Positions 53,110-62,140 of a DNA stretch of 64,000 bases are shown here, piece by piece. Position 1 is the stretch's first letter, and the number at the start of each line of letters is the position of its first letter. The stretch lies in assembly GCA_016704325.1 (NCBI GenBank), contig JADJAG010000004.1, positions 764,477 to 828,476 of the forward strand, read 5' to 3'. The stretch comes from Chitinophagaceae bacterium. Its GTDB lineage: Bacteria; Bacteroidota; Bacteroidia; Chitinophagales; UBA10324. The position numbers and the translations under genes are program-made. The notes below the pieces were generated by a model, which did not search any database, had not been told where the DNA came from, and saw only the letters and a list, made by a program, of their open reading frames with translations.

Positions 53110-54615
53110 ATGAACATTAAGAAGATCACCGTACTGGGCGAATTAAAAGCGGCCGGCTATCAGCCAAAAACCATTAAAGAAGAAATGCGCGATAACCTGA
53201 TTGCTGCATTACAGTCTAAGAAGAATGTATTTGAAGGAATACAGGGTTATGATGAATCGGTAATTCCGCAATTGCAGACAGCCATACTCTCCAGGCATAA
53301 TATTATTTTATTGGGTTTGCGCGGACAGGCAAAAACACGGCTTGCCCGTCTGATGGTAAACCTGCTGGATGAATATATTCCTGTAGTGAAAGGTTCTGAA
53401 ATGAATGACGATCCGCTGCAACCTATTTCCAGGTATGCAAAAGACCAGATAGCAGAATGGGGATTGCAAACTCCTGTTGCATGGCTCCATCGTGACGAAC
53501 GTTATGCAGAGAAACTGGCAACGCCCGATGTTTCTGTGGCTGATCTTATTGGTGATGTTGATCCGATAAAGGCGGCCACCTTAAAACTTAACTATGCCGA
53601 TGAAAGGGTGATACACTACGGAATTATACCAAGGTCGCACCGCAGCATTTTTGTGATCAATGAATTACCTGACTTGCAGGCACGCATCCAGGTTTCATTA
53701 TTCAATATTTTACAGGAAGGCGACATTCAGATTCGTGGTTTTAAGATGCGTTTGCCATTGGATATTCAGTTTGTCTTTACGGCAAATCCGGAAGATTATA
53801 CCAACAGGGGATCTATCGTAACACCGTTGAAGGACAGGATTGACAGTCAGATTCTCACACACTATCCGAAGAGCATGGGTATTTCCCGTGCCATTACAGA
53901 ACAGGAATCAGACATCACTCCATCTCAGAAGGAAAGTATCGTGATTCCATCACTACTTCAAGATCTGATTGAGCAGGTTGCATTTGAAGCACGTGAAAGT
54001 GATTTTGTTGACAAGAAGAGTGGGGTGTCTGCAAGGCTGACTATTTCAGCACTCGAAAATTTATACAGTACAGTGGAACGGCGCATGCTGATCAATAAGG
54101 AATCAAAAGGCTATGCGCGCATCTCCGATATCTACGGTATTTTGCCCTCTATAACCGGAAAAGTGGAATTGGTTTACGAAGGCGAAGTGGAAGGTATTGC
54201 AACCGTAGCCACGATGTTAATTGGAAAGGCACTGCGAAAGCAGTTCTCCGGTATTTTCCCGAATCCTGAAAAGAATAAGAAGGTTAAAGTAAAGTCAGTA
54301 AGCCCTTATGCGGAAATTGTAAATTGGTTTAATGAAGGCAATAAGGTTGACATCATGCAAAATGCTCCGCAGGCGACGTATGAAAAGGCGTTATTGTTTG
54401 TGACCGGATTAAATGATTTGGTGAAAACTCATTTCCCGCGAGCCAGCAAACAGGAGCAATTATTTATGATGGAATTTGCACTGCATGGACTGGCAGAGTT
54501 CTCTCAACTCAGTAAACACCGGCTGGAAACAGGCATTCAGTTTAAAGACTTGTTGGGGAGTATGATGAATTTTGGGATTGGAGAAGAAGAGGAGGAGGGA
54601 ACGGGGTTGAATTGA
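53110..54615 (+). CDS. MoxR/magnesium-chelatase-like AAA+ ATPase
   Basis: 501 residues. Walker A is GLRGQAKT (about 69-76), Walker B IFVINELPDL, sensor 1 FTANPEDYTNRG and an arginine-finger region PLKDRIDSQI; the C-terminal 150 residues are helical. This is the ChlI/MoxR-like class that works with a VWA partner, here the preceding gene. Probable hexameric cytosolic motor. The acidic end EEEEEGTGLN is unstructured. Confidence 0.92.
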   Translation: MNIKKITVLGELKAAGYQPKTIKEEMRDNLIAALQSKKNVFEGIQGYDESVIPQLQTAILSRHNIILLGLRGQAKTRLARLMVNLLDEYIPVVKGSEMNDDPLQPISRYAKDQIAEWGLQTPVAWLHRDERYAEKLATPDVSVADLIGDVDPIKAATLKLNYADERVIHYGIIPRSHRSIFVINELPDLQARIQVSLFNILQEGDIQIRGFKMRLPLDIQFVFTANPEDYTNRGSIVTPLKDRIDSQILTHYPKSMGISRAITEQESDITPSQKESIVIPSLLQDLIEQVAFEARESDFVDKKSGVSARLTISALENLYSTVERRMLINKESKGYARISDIYGILPSITGKVELVYEGEVEGIATVATMLIGKALRKQFSGIFPNPEKNKKVKVKSVSPYAEIVNWFNEGNKVDIMQNAPQATYEKALLFVTGLNDLVKTHFPRASKQEQLFMMEFALHGLAEFSQLSKHRLETGIQFKDLLGSMMNFGIGEEEEEGTGLN

Positions 54616-54694
54616 TAGCGGTAAAATTATGAGATATGAACTATTGCAGTTTGCAATTTGCAGTTAGCAATCTGATAAGTATTGTTATTTCATT

Positions 54695-56302
54695 TCATTC
54701 TACCACAAACTTTCCTGTATGGTAAGCATGGTCTTTCAATGTTAGTCGGTAGAAAAAAATTCCTGTTCCAAAATTGGTTTTGATTCGAATTGACCTTTGA
54801 TTTCGAACGTCGAACGCCTTGAGTTTTCTTCCTGCCAAATCATAAAGTTCCAGCAACGAAACATTGTTCAATGTAAAGGTGAGTTCATCGTTTAGCGAAA
54901 TTGGATTCGGAAAGACATTGGCCGGGTAGTCTGGAACAGAATGATTTTCAACACTTGTAAAAACTATACTGCTATCGAAATAATTCCTGTTACAAGTTGC
55001 TAATGCGGTAATGTTTTCGAAGGAGGGACAAGGATAAACATCATCCTTCTCCCAAAGCACGGCGAAGTCAAAAGTTTGCTCCTCACCAGATGCTATCGCA
55101 AATGGACCGGAAGAAAGAACCAATCTAAAATCCGATCCTGCATTATTCTCGGCACATTCTGACCAACCATCTTCTAGCGAAGGGTCGTCAGGATAAATGA
55201 AATTTGTGATAATGCTTTCTCCATATCCATTGCCTCCGTAAGTTAAATGCGTACCATCGCGCCAGATGGACTGCATGTATTCATAAAAATCTAGCGCATC
55301 TACCGGATATCCCATTCCTGCTTCCTTATATGTTACCATTGCATGATCAAGATAACGTACCGCCCCTGTTTTATCTGTTGGACCTTTTAGAATTTGAATT
55401 GCAAAAGTGGGAGGATTGTCAGGATAATTGTCGAAGCAAATACTGCCAGGACCATCAATTGAATCCTTATTATACACCACCATCAAATGATTTAGGCTAT
55501 CACTTCCAAAATAATCGTCATACATACAACCGAGATCAGCATCGTTCCAAAAACCTACAAAAACACTATCATAGTCATTTATGCTTTTATTAATGATATT
55601 GTAGTGGTAAAATGTAGTGGAGTAAGTGCAGGTAGTAGAATCTTTCACTGCATAAGCAAGGCATTGTACTTCAACTCCCAATGGCAAACCACCGCTTTCG
55701 CTATGAATCCCACCGGCATCATTAAATACAAACCATAAGGCCTGGTCTCCGGGAATAGCAGGATAATCACCTTCAGAAGAATTGTAAAGCCAATCCCCAT
55801 CCACATCAATAAAAGGAGCGACCCTTTGATTGGGAAGAAAGGGGAGGTTAGGATTTCCTCTTCCGGGCCATTGTGCTATTGAAGCAGGAGGAGTTACAAA
55901 TAAACCTGCGATGAAAGAATCTATCGTTGATTTATTTATTTTCCATATCCGGTCAAAATCTGAACAGGTTTGTGTGGTCACATTTCCAGTCTCATCCAGG
56001 GGCCCTGCGAAATAATCATTGCCACTTTGTCTATAAGCTTGAGCCGCTACATGTAATTGGCCCTGCGCTTCAATTCCTCCAATCCATAATGCCCCTGCAA
56101 AAGTTGCGGAGATGTTTCCGGTTTTGGGTACAATATACTCGACAGAACTTTCCAGATCCCACCACATATCTCCACCATTGTTGATTCGTGCTTTTACATT
56201 GTTAATGTCTAAGTAATCAAATGCAGTTGTGGGAGGACATTGTGCATTTGCATAAAGAGTCCCGGAGAAATAGAGTAGTAGAATTATAGCTGATATTTTC
56301 AT
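54695..56302 (-). CDS. Large T9SS-secreted protein of unknown function
   Basis: 535 residues. Signal peptide MKISAIILLLYFSGTLYANAQ; a long beta-rich body beginning TTAFDYLDINNVKARINNGG with WDLESSVEYIVPK and many Trp, Asp and aromatic residues; a C-terminal type IX sorting domain (VFPNPISLNDELTFTL... GTGIFFYRLTL). Members with this NNVKARINNGGDMWWDL beginning are conserved secreted proteins of Bacteroidota, function unknown. Probably cell-surface or released. Transcribed alone, towards the MoxR gene. Confidence 0.85.
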   Translation of the reverse strand: MKISAIILLLYFSGTLYANAQCPPTTAFDYLDINNVKARINNGGDMWWDLESSVEYIVPKTGNISATFAGALWIGGIEAQGQLHVAAQAYRQSGNDYFAGPLDETGNVTTQTCSDFDRIWKINKSTIDSFIAGLFVTPPASIAQWPGRGNPNLPFLPNQRVAPFIDVDGDWLYNSSEGDYPAIPGDQALWFVFNDAGGIHSESGGLPLGVEVQCLAYAVKDSTTCTYSTTFYHYNIINKSINDYDSVFVGFWNDADLGCMYDDYFGSDSLNHLMVVYNKDSIDGPGSICFDNYPDNPPTFAIQILKGPTDKTGAVRYLDHAMVTYKEAGMGYPVDALDFYEYMQSIWRDGTHLTYGGNGYGESIITNFIYPDDPSLEDGWSECAENNAGSDFRLVLSSGPFAIASGEEQTFDFAVLWEKDDVYPCPSFENITALATCNRNYFDSSIVFTSVENHSVPDYPANVFPNPISLNDELTFTLNNVSLLELYDLAGRKLKAFDVRNQRSIRIKTNFGTGIFFYRLTLKDHAYHTGKFVVE

Positions 56303-56358
56303 AGGACAAAATTTTCGTAGTGTGTGGTTGACTGTCTTAAGTCTTGGATCTTATGTCT

Positions 56359-56511
56359 TGAGTGAGTATTGAGTATTTGAGTAAGTAAAGTAGAGTAGTG
56401 ATTACAGAAGAACAAATGATCGGCTTTGCCGCAGCAATTTAACCATTTAGCAATTTAACCATTTAACCCCCCAACTATTGCTTGACAAGATGAACGAATT
56501 GTAATACACCC
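56359..56511. mobile_element. MITE family B, copy 1 (left end degraded)
   Basis: Contains the family core GATCGGCTTTGCCGCAGCAA and the right end GTAATACACCC (family form GTCGTACACCC). The left inverted end is not recognisable. Confidence 0.65.
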
Positions 56512-56604
56512 GGTATTAACAAAACTACTTGTAATTTAGATTTTAAAGTAAATTTGTTCACTCAAATAAGTGAGAATAGATCAAGTGGTTGACAGATACT
56601 TTTT

Positions 56605-56678
56605 CGGGGTGTAGCGCAGTTGGCTAGCGTGCCACGTTCGGGACGTGGAGGTCGGAGGTTCGAGTCCTCTCACCCCGA
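56605..56678 (+). tRNA. tRNA-Pro(CGG)
   Basis: 74 nt. Acceptor CGGGGTG pairs with CACCCCG, D-arm GCGCAGTTGGCTAGCGT, anticodon arm CCACG-TTCGGGA-CGTGG with anticodon CGG, T-arm GGAGG-TTCGAGT-CCTCT. CCA is not encoded. Confidence 0.95.
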
Positions 56679-56756
56679 CAGGATGATGTAATTGCAACGT
56701 GTTATTCAGTCATCCTTTCAAACTATTATAAATGCATGTATCATCTATGCAAAGTC

Positions 56757-56829
56757 GCCTCCTTAGCTCAGTTGGTAGAGCAATTGATTCGTAATCAGTA
56801 GGTCGAGGGTTCAAGTCCCTTGGGAGGCT
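56757..56829 (+). tRNA. tRNA-Thr(CGT)
   Basis: 73 nt. Acceptor GCCTCCT pairs with GGGAGGC, anticodon arm ATTGA-TTCGTAA-TCAGT with anticodon CGT, T-arm GAGGG-TTCAAGT-CCCTT. It lies 78 bp after tRNA-Pro on the same strand, so both may be one transcript. Confidence 0.95.
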
Positions 56830-56870
56830 CATGGCTGTTGGATCAGGAACCTAAAGTCAAGATCCAAGAC

Positions 56871-56912
56871 GTAAGACGTATGACTTAAGACGTCTTAAGT
56901 CTTACGTCTTAC
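56871..56912. repeat. 42-bp palindrome
   Basis: A self-complementary sequence with one mismatched pair, centred on GACGTC at about 56889-56894, built of the TAAGACGTAAGACTTAAG words also seen at 12905-13025 and 56335. It lies 41 bp after tRNA-Thr and 42 bp before pdxH. It could stop or process the tRNA transcript, or simply be a repeat. Confidence 0.7.
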
Positions 56913-56954
56913 ATCTTAAGTCCAAAGTACTATTCATCGTTATCAAAAACAACC

Positions 56955-57599
56955 ATGGACAAAGCAGCACTTGAACAATTACGGCAAGAGTACTCCGGAC
57001 ATACATTGGATGAGAAATCTGTGCATAAGGATCCATTGATTCAATTCGAACAATGGTTCGAGGAAGCTACCGATGCCGGTCTACCGGAAGTGAATGCCAT
57101 GACACTGGCTACCTGTGGCATCGACTTCAAACCCTCTGCGCGCATAGTTTTATTAAAAGGATTAGAAGCAGATAACTTTGTTTTTTATACCAATTACAAT
57201 AGCAGGAAGGGAAAGGAATTATTATGGAATCCCTATGCCGCATTGCTTTTTTTCTGGAATGAGTTGCACCGACAGGTTCGTATTGAAGGCAGAATTGAAA
57301 AGTTGTCTGCACAGGAATCAGATGCCTATTTCGCCAGCCGACCGGAAAGCAGCAAGTTGGGCGCATGGGTCTCACCACAAAGCGAAGTTATTGGCAGCAG
57401 GGAGGTGCTGGATAAGAAAATGGTGGAACTTGAAAAGGAACAGACAGGTAAAGAAATAGAGCGCCCATTACATTGGGGAGGGTATAAAGTAATTCCTGTT
57501 ACTATAGAATTCTGGCAGGGCCGCACCAGCCGCCTGCACGACCGTTTGTTGTTTACCCGAATCAATGACAGTTGGAAACTGGAAAGGCTTGCCCCATAA
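56955..57599 (+). CDS. pdxH: Pyridoxamine 5'-phosphate oxidase
   Basis: Oxidises pyridoxine or pyridoxamine 5'-phosphate to pyridoxal 5'-phosphate with FMN, the last step of vitamin B6 supply. 214 residues, normal length. FMN-binding segments ARIVLLKGLEADNFVFYTNY, SRKGKELLWNPYAALLFFW and HRQVRIEG are present, and the C-terminal signature FWQGRTSRLHDRLLF ends in WKLERLAP, the usual last residues. Single-gene unit after two tRNA genes. Confidence 0.97.
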   Translation: MDKAALEQLRQEYSGHTLDEKSVHKDPLIQFEQWFEEATDAGLPEVNAMTLATCGIDFKPSARIVLLKGLEADNFVFYTNYNSRKGKELLWNPYAALLFFWNELHRQVRIEGRIEKLSAQESDAYFASRPESSKLGAWVSPQSEVIGSREVLDKKMVELEKEQTGKEIERPLHWGGYKVIPVTIEFWQGRTSRLHDRLLFTRINDSWKLERLAP

Positions 57600-57622
57600 A
57601 AAAACCCCGGGTTGGCCGGGGT
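57598..57622 (-). terminator. Rho-independent terminator after bTHX gene
   Basis: On the minus strand AACCCCGG-CCAAC-CCGGGG is followed by TTTTTTT (57604-57598). It lies 26 bp past the bTHX stop and touches the end of convergent pdxH, so it may also slow that transcript. Confidence 0.8.
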
Positions 57623-57647
57623 TCATGAAACGGATCAACCAAGTTGA

Positions 57648-57821
57648 TTATTTTTCTTTTTTCTTCGGTGCCCTCTTTTTAACTTCTTCTTTAGGCGTTT
57701 CTGTTACCGGAGCCGGAGCAGCTTTTACAACCGTTTTGCCGGGTGTGCGTTTTTTTCTGCTGTTGCCGAAAGATCCTATTGTAATCTTACCGCGTTTTGT
57801 TCTTTTATCACCTCTGCCCAT
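57648..57821 (-). CDS. 30S ribosomal protein bTHX
   Basis: 57 residues beginning MGRGDKRTKRGKITIGSFG, the bTHX (Thx) signature, then a basic tail with alanine/proline (KAAPAPVTETPKEEVKKRAPK). bTHX binds the head of the small ribosomal subunit and stabilises it; Bacteroidota forms carry such tails. A terminator follows on each side of the HU-bTHX stretch. Confidence 0.92.
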   Translation of the reverse strand: MGRGDKRTKRGKITIGSFGNSRKKRTPGKTVVKAAPAPVTETPKEEVKKRAPKKKEK

Positions 57822-57913
57822 GAATATTTTTTTTGGTTAACAATCAGGATGTTCTGAGGGTACAAAGGTGAACAAAAATCTGTGAAAAGTAACAGTGATT
57901 TTTTTCAATCAAT

Positions 57914-57942
57914 AAAAAAACGCATCCCGGAAAAGGAATGCG
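57914..57942 (-). terminator. Rho-independent terminator after HU gene
   Basis: On the minus strand CGCATTCC pairs with GGGATGCG (one G-U pair) around TTTTCC, followed by a 7-base T-run (57920-57914). It lies 33 bp beyond the HU stop. Confidence 0.85.
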
Positions 57943-57974
57943 CTTTGTACAGTGCGGTTAAACCGTAAGAACTA

Positions 57975-58247
57975 CTACTTCACTTTAGCAGCGAATTCTT
58001 TTCCGGCTTTAAATTTTGCCACTTTTCGAGCAGGTATATTAATTGATTTCCCGGTTTGCGGATTTCTGCCTTTTCGTGCGGATCGTTTTGATACATTGAA
58101 AGTACCAAAACCTACTAACGTCACTTTGTCTCCCTTTTTCAAGGCACTCATAGTGGTGTGAATAAATGAATCTAATGCTGCACCGGCCTGTGCTTTTGAA
58201 ACTTTTGCATCTGCAGCCATTTTTGCAATGAGTTGACCTTTGTTCAT
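57975..58247 (-). CDS. HU-type DNA-binding protein
   Basis: 90 residues, the usual length. The HU/IHF body MNKGQLIAKMAADAKVSKAQ, the core VTLVGFGTFNVSKRSARKGR and the arm signature NPQTGKSINIPARKVAKFKAG are all complete. Dimeric nucleoid protein that bends DNA. Separate transcript with its own terminator. Confidence 0.96.
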   Translation of the reverse strand: MNKGQLIAKMAADAKVSKAQAGAALDSFIHTTMSALKKGDKVTLVGFGTFNVSKRSARKGRNPQTGKSINIPARKVAKFKAGKEFAAKVK

Positions 58248-58639
58248 AATGATAGAGATTTACTTTGTGAGGCGATTTTAAGTTTTATTAGCGCATCAAA
58301 ATATACGCTTTTAAGAATATTCCAAATGATTTATCGCGTTTTTTTTCTGAAATCCTTACCACGCAAGCATTTAGAGACATTATGAATTTCATGATCAGAT
58401 GATGCCTGTCCCGATTCTGCATGTATGTTAGCGTAATCAAATCCGGTTTATTCAAGTTGCAAATAAACGGATACTCCCGGAAAGCTTGCTGGTAAAGGCT
58501 TTGAAGCATTTTCATTTTTTTTAACTCGTAGTTGCTGCAGTTGTGGCAACTAAGGAATGTTCTCTCGAATAATTGAAAATGCGCTCCTTCCATTGTTAAA
58601 ATATTTATTTCACCTACTTTCCACTAATTTTACCTTACC

Positions 58640-58792
58640 ATGAAAAAAGTACTTGCTATTCTTGCTATTGCCTTATTATTTGCTGCCTGCAGCAAGTCTG
58701 TTTGTCCGGCATATATGGATGGCGGTTCTACCGGAACATCAGGGACGGGAGGAAAGAAGCAGGATTTGTTTCCGCCTGCCATGAAAAAGTAA
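58640..58792 (+). CDS. Small lipoprotein
   Basis: 50 residues. Signal MKKVLAILAIALLFAAC with lipidated Cys17, then SKSVCPAYMDGGSTGTSGTG and a basic end PAMKK. Very short lipoproteins of this form (CxxxxCPAY) are common in Bacteroidota. Too short for a confident role. Confidence 0.75.
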   Translation: MKKVLAILAIALLFAACSKSVCPAYMDGGSTGTSGTGGKKQDLFPPAMKK

Positions 58793-58829
58793 TCATCATT
58801 TATACCGGATCATTCAATACTGTTTTAAG

Positions 58830-59130
58830 GGGTGTACGACAAATTGGATATTGATTATTGGGTGTTGAAATTGAGTATTGAGTAAGTGAGTAAGTGAGTA
58901 AGTAAGTAAGTGAGTAAGTGAGTAAGTAAGTAAGTGAGTTAAGTAGCGTAGTGATTACAGAGTAGCAAGTGATCGGCTTCGCCGCAGCAATTTAACAATT
59001 TAGCAATTTAACCATTTAACCATTTAACCATTTAACCATTTAACCATTTAACCATTTAACCATTTAACAATTTAACCATTTAACCATTTAGCCATTTAGC
59101 AATTTAACCCACCAACCATTGCTTCCCAAG
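58830..59130. mobile_element. MITE family B, copy 2, with expanded short tandem repeats
   Basis: Left end GGGTGTACGACA, then a long GTAAGTGA-type run (about 58884-58940), the core GATCGGCTTCGCCGCAGCAA, and about ten copies of a TTAACCATTT-like 10-bp word (about 58988-59108). The right end is cut off at about 59130, just before the recG stop codon. Compared with copy 3 both simple repeats are expanded. Confidence 0.75.
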
Positions 59131-59133
59131 ATA

Positions 59134-61248
59134 TCACGAGATCCGGCTCCACCTCTTTTCTTTCTTCCTGGTGCTTAGTAAATAATTTCTTAAAGATGCA
59201 TTTTGTTCCGATTGAAGTGACGGATCCTCAGAAAGGATTTGCTCCGCAGCTGTTCTCGCCTGCAATAAGATTTGCTGATCGCGCACGAGATCGGCGATGT
59301 GAAATGGTTCGATACCGGATTGTCGGGTGCCTTCCAGGTCTCCCGGGCCTCTTAACTTCAGGTCTTCTTCGGCAATGCGGAATCCGTCATTGGTCTCGGT
59401 AAGAATATTCATTCGGGCACGTGCTTCGGCCGATAACTTATCACCGGTAAGCAGAATACAATAGGAATGCTCGGCGCCACGGCCTACCCTTCCGCGTAAC
59501 TGATGCAGTTGTGACAGGCCAAATCGTTCCGCACTTTCAATCACCATCACGCTGGCATTCGGCACATCAACACCCACTTCAATTACTGTGGTAGCCACCA
59601 TAATCTGCGTCTGATTTTGCAGGAAGCGTTGCATTTCAAAGTCACGCGCCTCCGGTTTCATTTTACCATGCACAATACTGATGGCAAAGTCAGGAAGCGG
59701 AAAAGCACGGGCAATACTTTCATATCCATCCATCAGATATTTGTAATCCTGCTTTTCAGATTCTTCGATCAAAGGATATACTATATACACCTGCCGACCT
59801 GCTGCGATTTGTTCTTTCATAAAGCCAAAGACGCGCAATCGTGCAGCATCAAAGCGGTGTACCGTGGTGATCGGCTTTCTGCCGGGAGGCAATTCATCGA
59901 TGGTAGAAACATCGAGATCGCCATACAAGGTCATTGCCAGTGTGCGTGGAATGGGTGTTGCCGTCATAACCAACACATGAGGCGGCAAATGATTCTTTGT
60001 CCAGAGGCTGGCACGTTGCTCCACACCAAAGCGGTGTTGTTCATCGATCACAATGAGGCCGAGATTTTTGAAAACAACTTTGTCTTCAATCAGGGCATGT
60101 GTTCCAACTAACAAGTGCACTTCGCCTTCCTGCAAAGAAGCCAGCAATTGTTTTCGTTCCCGTCCCTTTACAGATGCGGTAAGCAGTCCGATGCGAAGCC
60201 CCAATCCTTCGGTGAGTTTGGTAAGGCTGCGGTAATGCTGCAATGCCAATAGTTCTGTAGGTACCATCATGGCCGACTGAAAACTATTATCAATAGCCAT
60301 CAGCATTACCAGTAAAGAGACCATTGTTTTCCCACTGCCTACATCGCCCTGTAATAACCTGTTCATCTGCTTTCCCGATAGGAGATCTGATCTTATTTCT
60401 TTAACCACCCGCTTCTGTGCAGCCGTAAGTTGAAAGGGCATTTTCTCTGCATAGAAACGATTGAAAGAAGGGTCGAGGCTGCTGAAAACAAATCCGGATG
60501 ATGTTTTCTTTCTTCCTGATTTCATCTGCAGAATGCGTACCTGGCTGAAAAAGAACTCTTCAAACTTCAAGCGGTTCTTTGCTTGCTCCAGCGTTTGATC
60601 CTTATCAGGAAAATGAATCTGCCGGTAGGCATCGAAACGCGGCATGAATTCAAATTGCCTGATCAGGCCGGCAGTAAGATTTTCAGGCAGGTCATGCACG
60701 GTTACCAGGGCAAGCAACGTAGACAACAACTTTTCTAATCCCCGGGAATGCAAGCCACGGGACTTCAATTTTTCTGTGGAGGAATACATTGGATAAAGCC
60801 TGCCGTCTGCTTGCACGGTTTCTTCCTCATAGGGAGAGATATCGGGATGCACAATAGAATATTCTCCCCTGAAGATTCCGGGCTTACCGAATGCGATGTA
60901 TTTTTTTCCGATCTCAACAGCCTTCTCAGCCCAGCGCAATCCCTGGAACCAAACCAATTCCATTTCACCGGTATCATCGGCGAAATAAGCCACAAACCTT
61001 TTTCCTTTCCCATCACCCACTACATTCTTCTCCATCACTTTTCCGATTACCTGCACATATTGCGTATTGGGCATTAGCTGGTTGATCTTGTAAAAGGAGG
61101 TTCGGTCGATGTAACGGAACGGAAAATGGTGCAGCAAGTCGCCGAAGGTGAACAGGTTCAGCTCTTTCTTAAGAAGTTCTGCCCGTTGTGGCCCAACACC
61201 TTTAAGATATTCAATGGGTGTAGCCAGCAGTTGATAGGATGTTGCCAT
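59134..61248 (-). CDS. recG: ATP-dependent DNA helicase RecG
   Basis: 704 residues from MATSYQLLATPIEYLKGVGP. N-terminal wedge/OB part (to about 250) with the helix-hairpin beginning GVGPQRAELLKKEL; helicase motifs LLQGDVGSGKTMVSLL (Walker A), VIDEQHRFG (DExH), TATPIPRT, and the motif VI region QLRGRVGRGAEHSY. The C-terminal GFRIAEEDLKLRGPGDLEGT is the TRG wedge-coupling signature. Remodels stalled replication forks and Holliday junctions. An upstream in-frame ATG (61335) would add 29 unrelated residues. Confidence 0.97.
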   Translation of the reverse strand: MATSYQLLATPIEYLKGVGPQRAELLKKELNLFTFGDLLHHFPFRYIDRTSFYKINQLMPNTQYVQVIGKVMEKNVVGDGKGKRFVAYFADDTGEMELVWFQGLRWAEKAVEIGKKYIAFGKPGIFRGEYSIVHPDISPYEEETVQADGRLYPMYSSTEKLKSRGLHSRGLEKLLSTLLALVTVHDLPENLTAGLIRQFEFMPRFDAYRQIHFPDKDQTLEQAKNRLKFEEFFFSQVRILQMKSGRKKTSSGFVFSSLDPSFNRFYAEKMPFQLTAAQKRVVKEIRSDLLSGKQMNRLLQGDVGSGKTMVSLLVMLMAIDNSFQSAMMVPTELLALQHYRSLTKLTEGLGLRIGLLTASVKGRERKQLLASLQEGEVHLLVGTHALIEDKVVFKNLGLIVIDEQHRFGVEQRASLWTKNHLPPHVLVMTATPIPRTLAMTLYGDLDVSTIDELPPGRKPITTVHRFDAARLRVFGFMKEQIAAGRQVYIVYPLIEESEKQDYKYLMDGYESIARAFPLPDFAISIVHGKMKPEARDFEMQRFLQNQTQIMVATTVIEVGVDVPNASVMVIESAERFGLSQLHQLRGRVGRGAEHSYCILLTGDKLSAEARARMNILTETNDGFRIAEEDLKLRGPGDLEGTRQSGIEPFHIADLVRDQQILLQARTAAEQILSEDPSLQSEQNASLRNYLLSTRKKEKRWSRIS

Positions 61249-61345
61249 GGGGATACAAAAATAGTTTGCCGGTTGTTGAAAGTTCCCGAATATAAAGGAT
61301 GAAATTAAAAAATGGTTTTGAAAGAAGGGCATCAATATAGTTGTG

Positions 61346-61517
61346 GGGTGTACGACACTTTGTTCATCTTGTCAAGCAATGGTTGGGGCGATAAATGGTT
61401 AAATTGCTGCGGCGAAGCCGATCGCTTGCTATTCTGCAATCACTACGCTGCTTTACTTACTTACTCAAATACTCAATTTCAACACCCAATAATCTATATC
61501 CAATTTGTCGTACACCC
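61346..61517. mobile_element. MITE family B, copy 3 (complete)
   Basis: 172 bp with perfect 12-bp inverted ends GGGTGTACGACA and TGTCGTACACCC. Flanked by TAGTTGTG and TAGCTGTG, an 8-bp target duplication with one mismatch. The core is inverted relative to copies 1 and 2. It lies about 100 bp upstream of the recG start. Confidence 0.88.
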
Positions 61518-61583
61518 TAGCTGTGCATAAATTTGGAAGGCGACAAGTAATGACAAATTTGTAGTTTGGTCAATTAATCATAC

Positions 61584-62069
61584 ATGATGAAAGGGTTCTC
61601 CAACTCAGAAAAACGAAAATTAAAGATCAATTCATTTGGAAATGGTTTTCGGCAATTGAGCCTGTTGTTAAGCACTATTGATGATGCAGCATTAACTTAT
61701 CGTTCTAAAGGCGATGTCTGGAACATCAGCGAAATGGTCATTCACCTTGCCGACCTGGAGGCAACTGCTTATGTCAACTTCAGAAGGGCAGTGGCAGAAC
61801 CCACGGAAGGTATCATTGCCTTTGATAAAGACCTTTGGGCAGAAGCGTTGCCTTACTATGATCAGCCCATGGATGCTTCCGTAAGGCTGTTTCGGTTATT
61901 ACGTACCAGCAATTACCTGTTGCTGAAAAACATATCGCATGATGCCTGGTTGCATACGGTTAATTATCCGGAGCATGGCCAGATTTCATTGGAAGATTTG
62001 CTTGATTTGTATGAAAGTCATTTTGAAAGGGTGATGACAGAGATTCAGAAAATATCAGCGAATGGCTGA
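61584..62069 (+). CDS. DinB-superfamily protein
   Basis: 161 residues, four-helix DinB/YfiT-type fold with possible metal ligands His in MVIHLADLEAT (about 53) and His in LYESHFERVM (about 151). The family includes thiol transferases and metal-dependent hydrolases; the activity is unknown here. An ATG three bases later is equally possible. The last intact gene of the window. Confidence 0.85.
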   Translation: MMKGFSNSEKRKLKINSFGNGFRQLSLLLSTIDDAALTYRSKGDVWNISEMVIHLADLEATAYVNFRRAVAEPTEGIIAFDKDLWAEALPYYDQPMDASVRLFRLLRTSNYLLLKNISHDAWLHTVNYPEHGQISLEDLLDLYESHFERVMTEIQKISANG

Positions 62070-62140
62070 GCAGGAATTAAAACGCAGTAGTATTGAGCTA
62101 ATCTTAACTTAAATTTTATAACATCAAATCACTGTATACC

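Noticed and set aside
56535..56604. Promoter for tRNA-Pro
   Set aside because: TTTG at about 56552 and several TA-rich words exist, but none gives a TAnnTTTG box at a sensible distance.
58288..58593. 101-codon minus-strand frame upstream of HU
   Set aside because: No family motifs, odd composition, and it occupies the probable HU promoter region.
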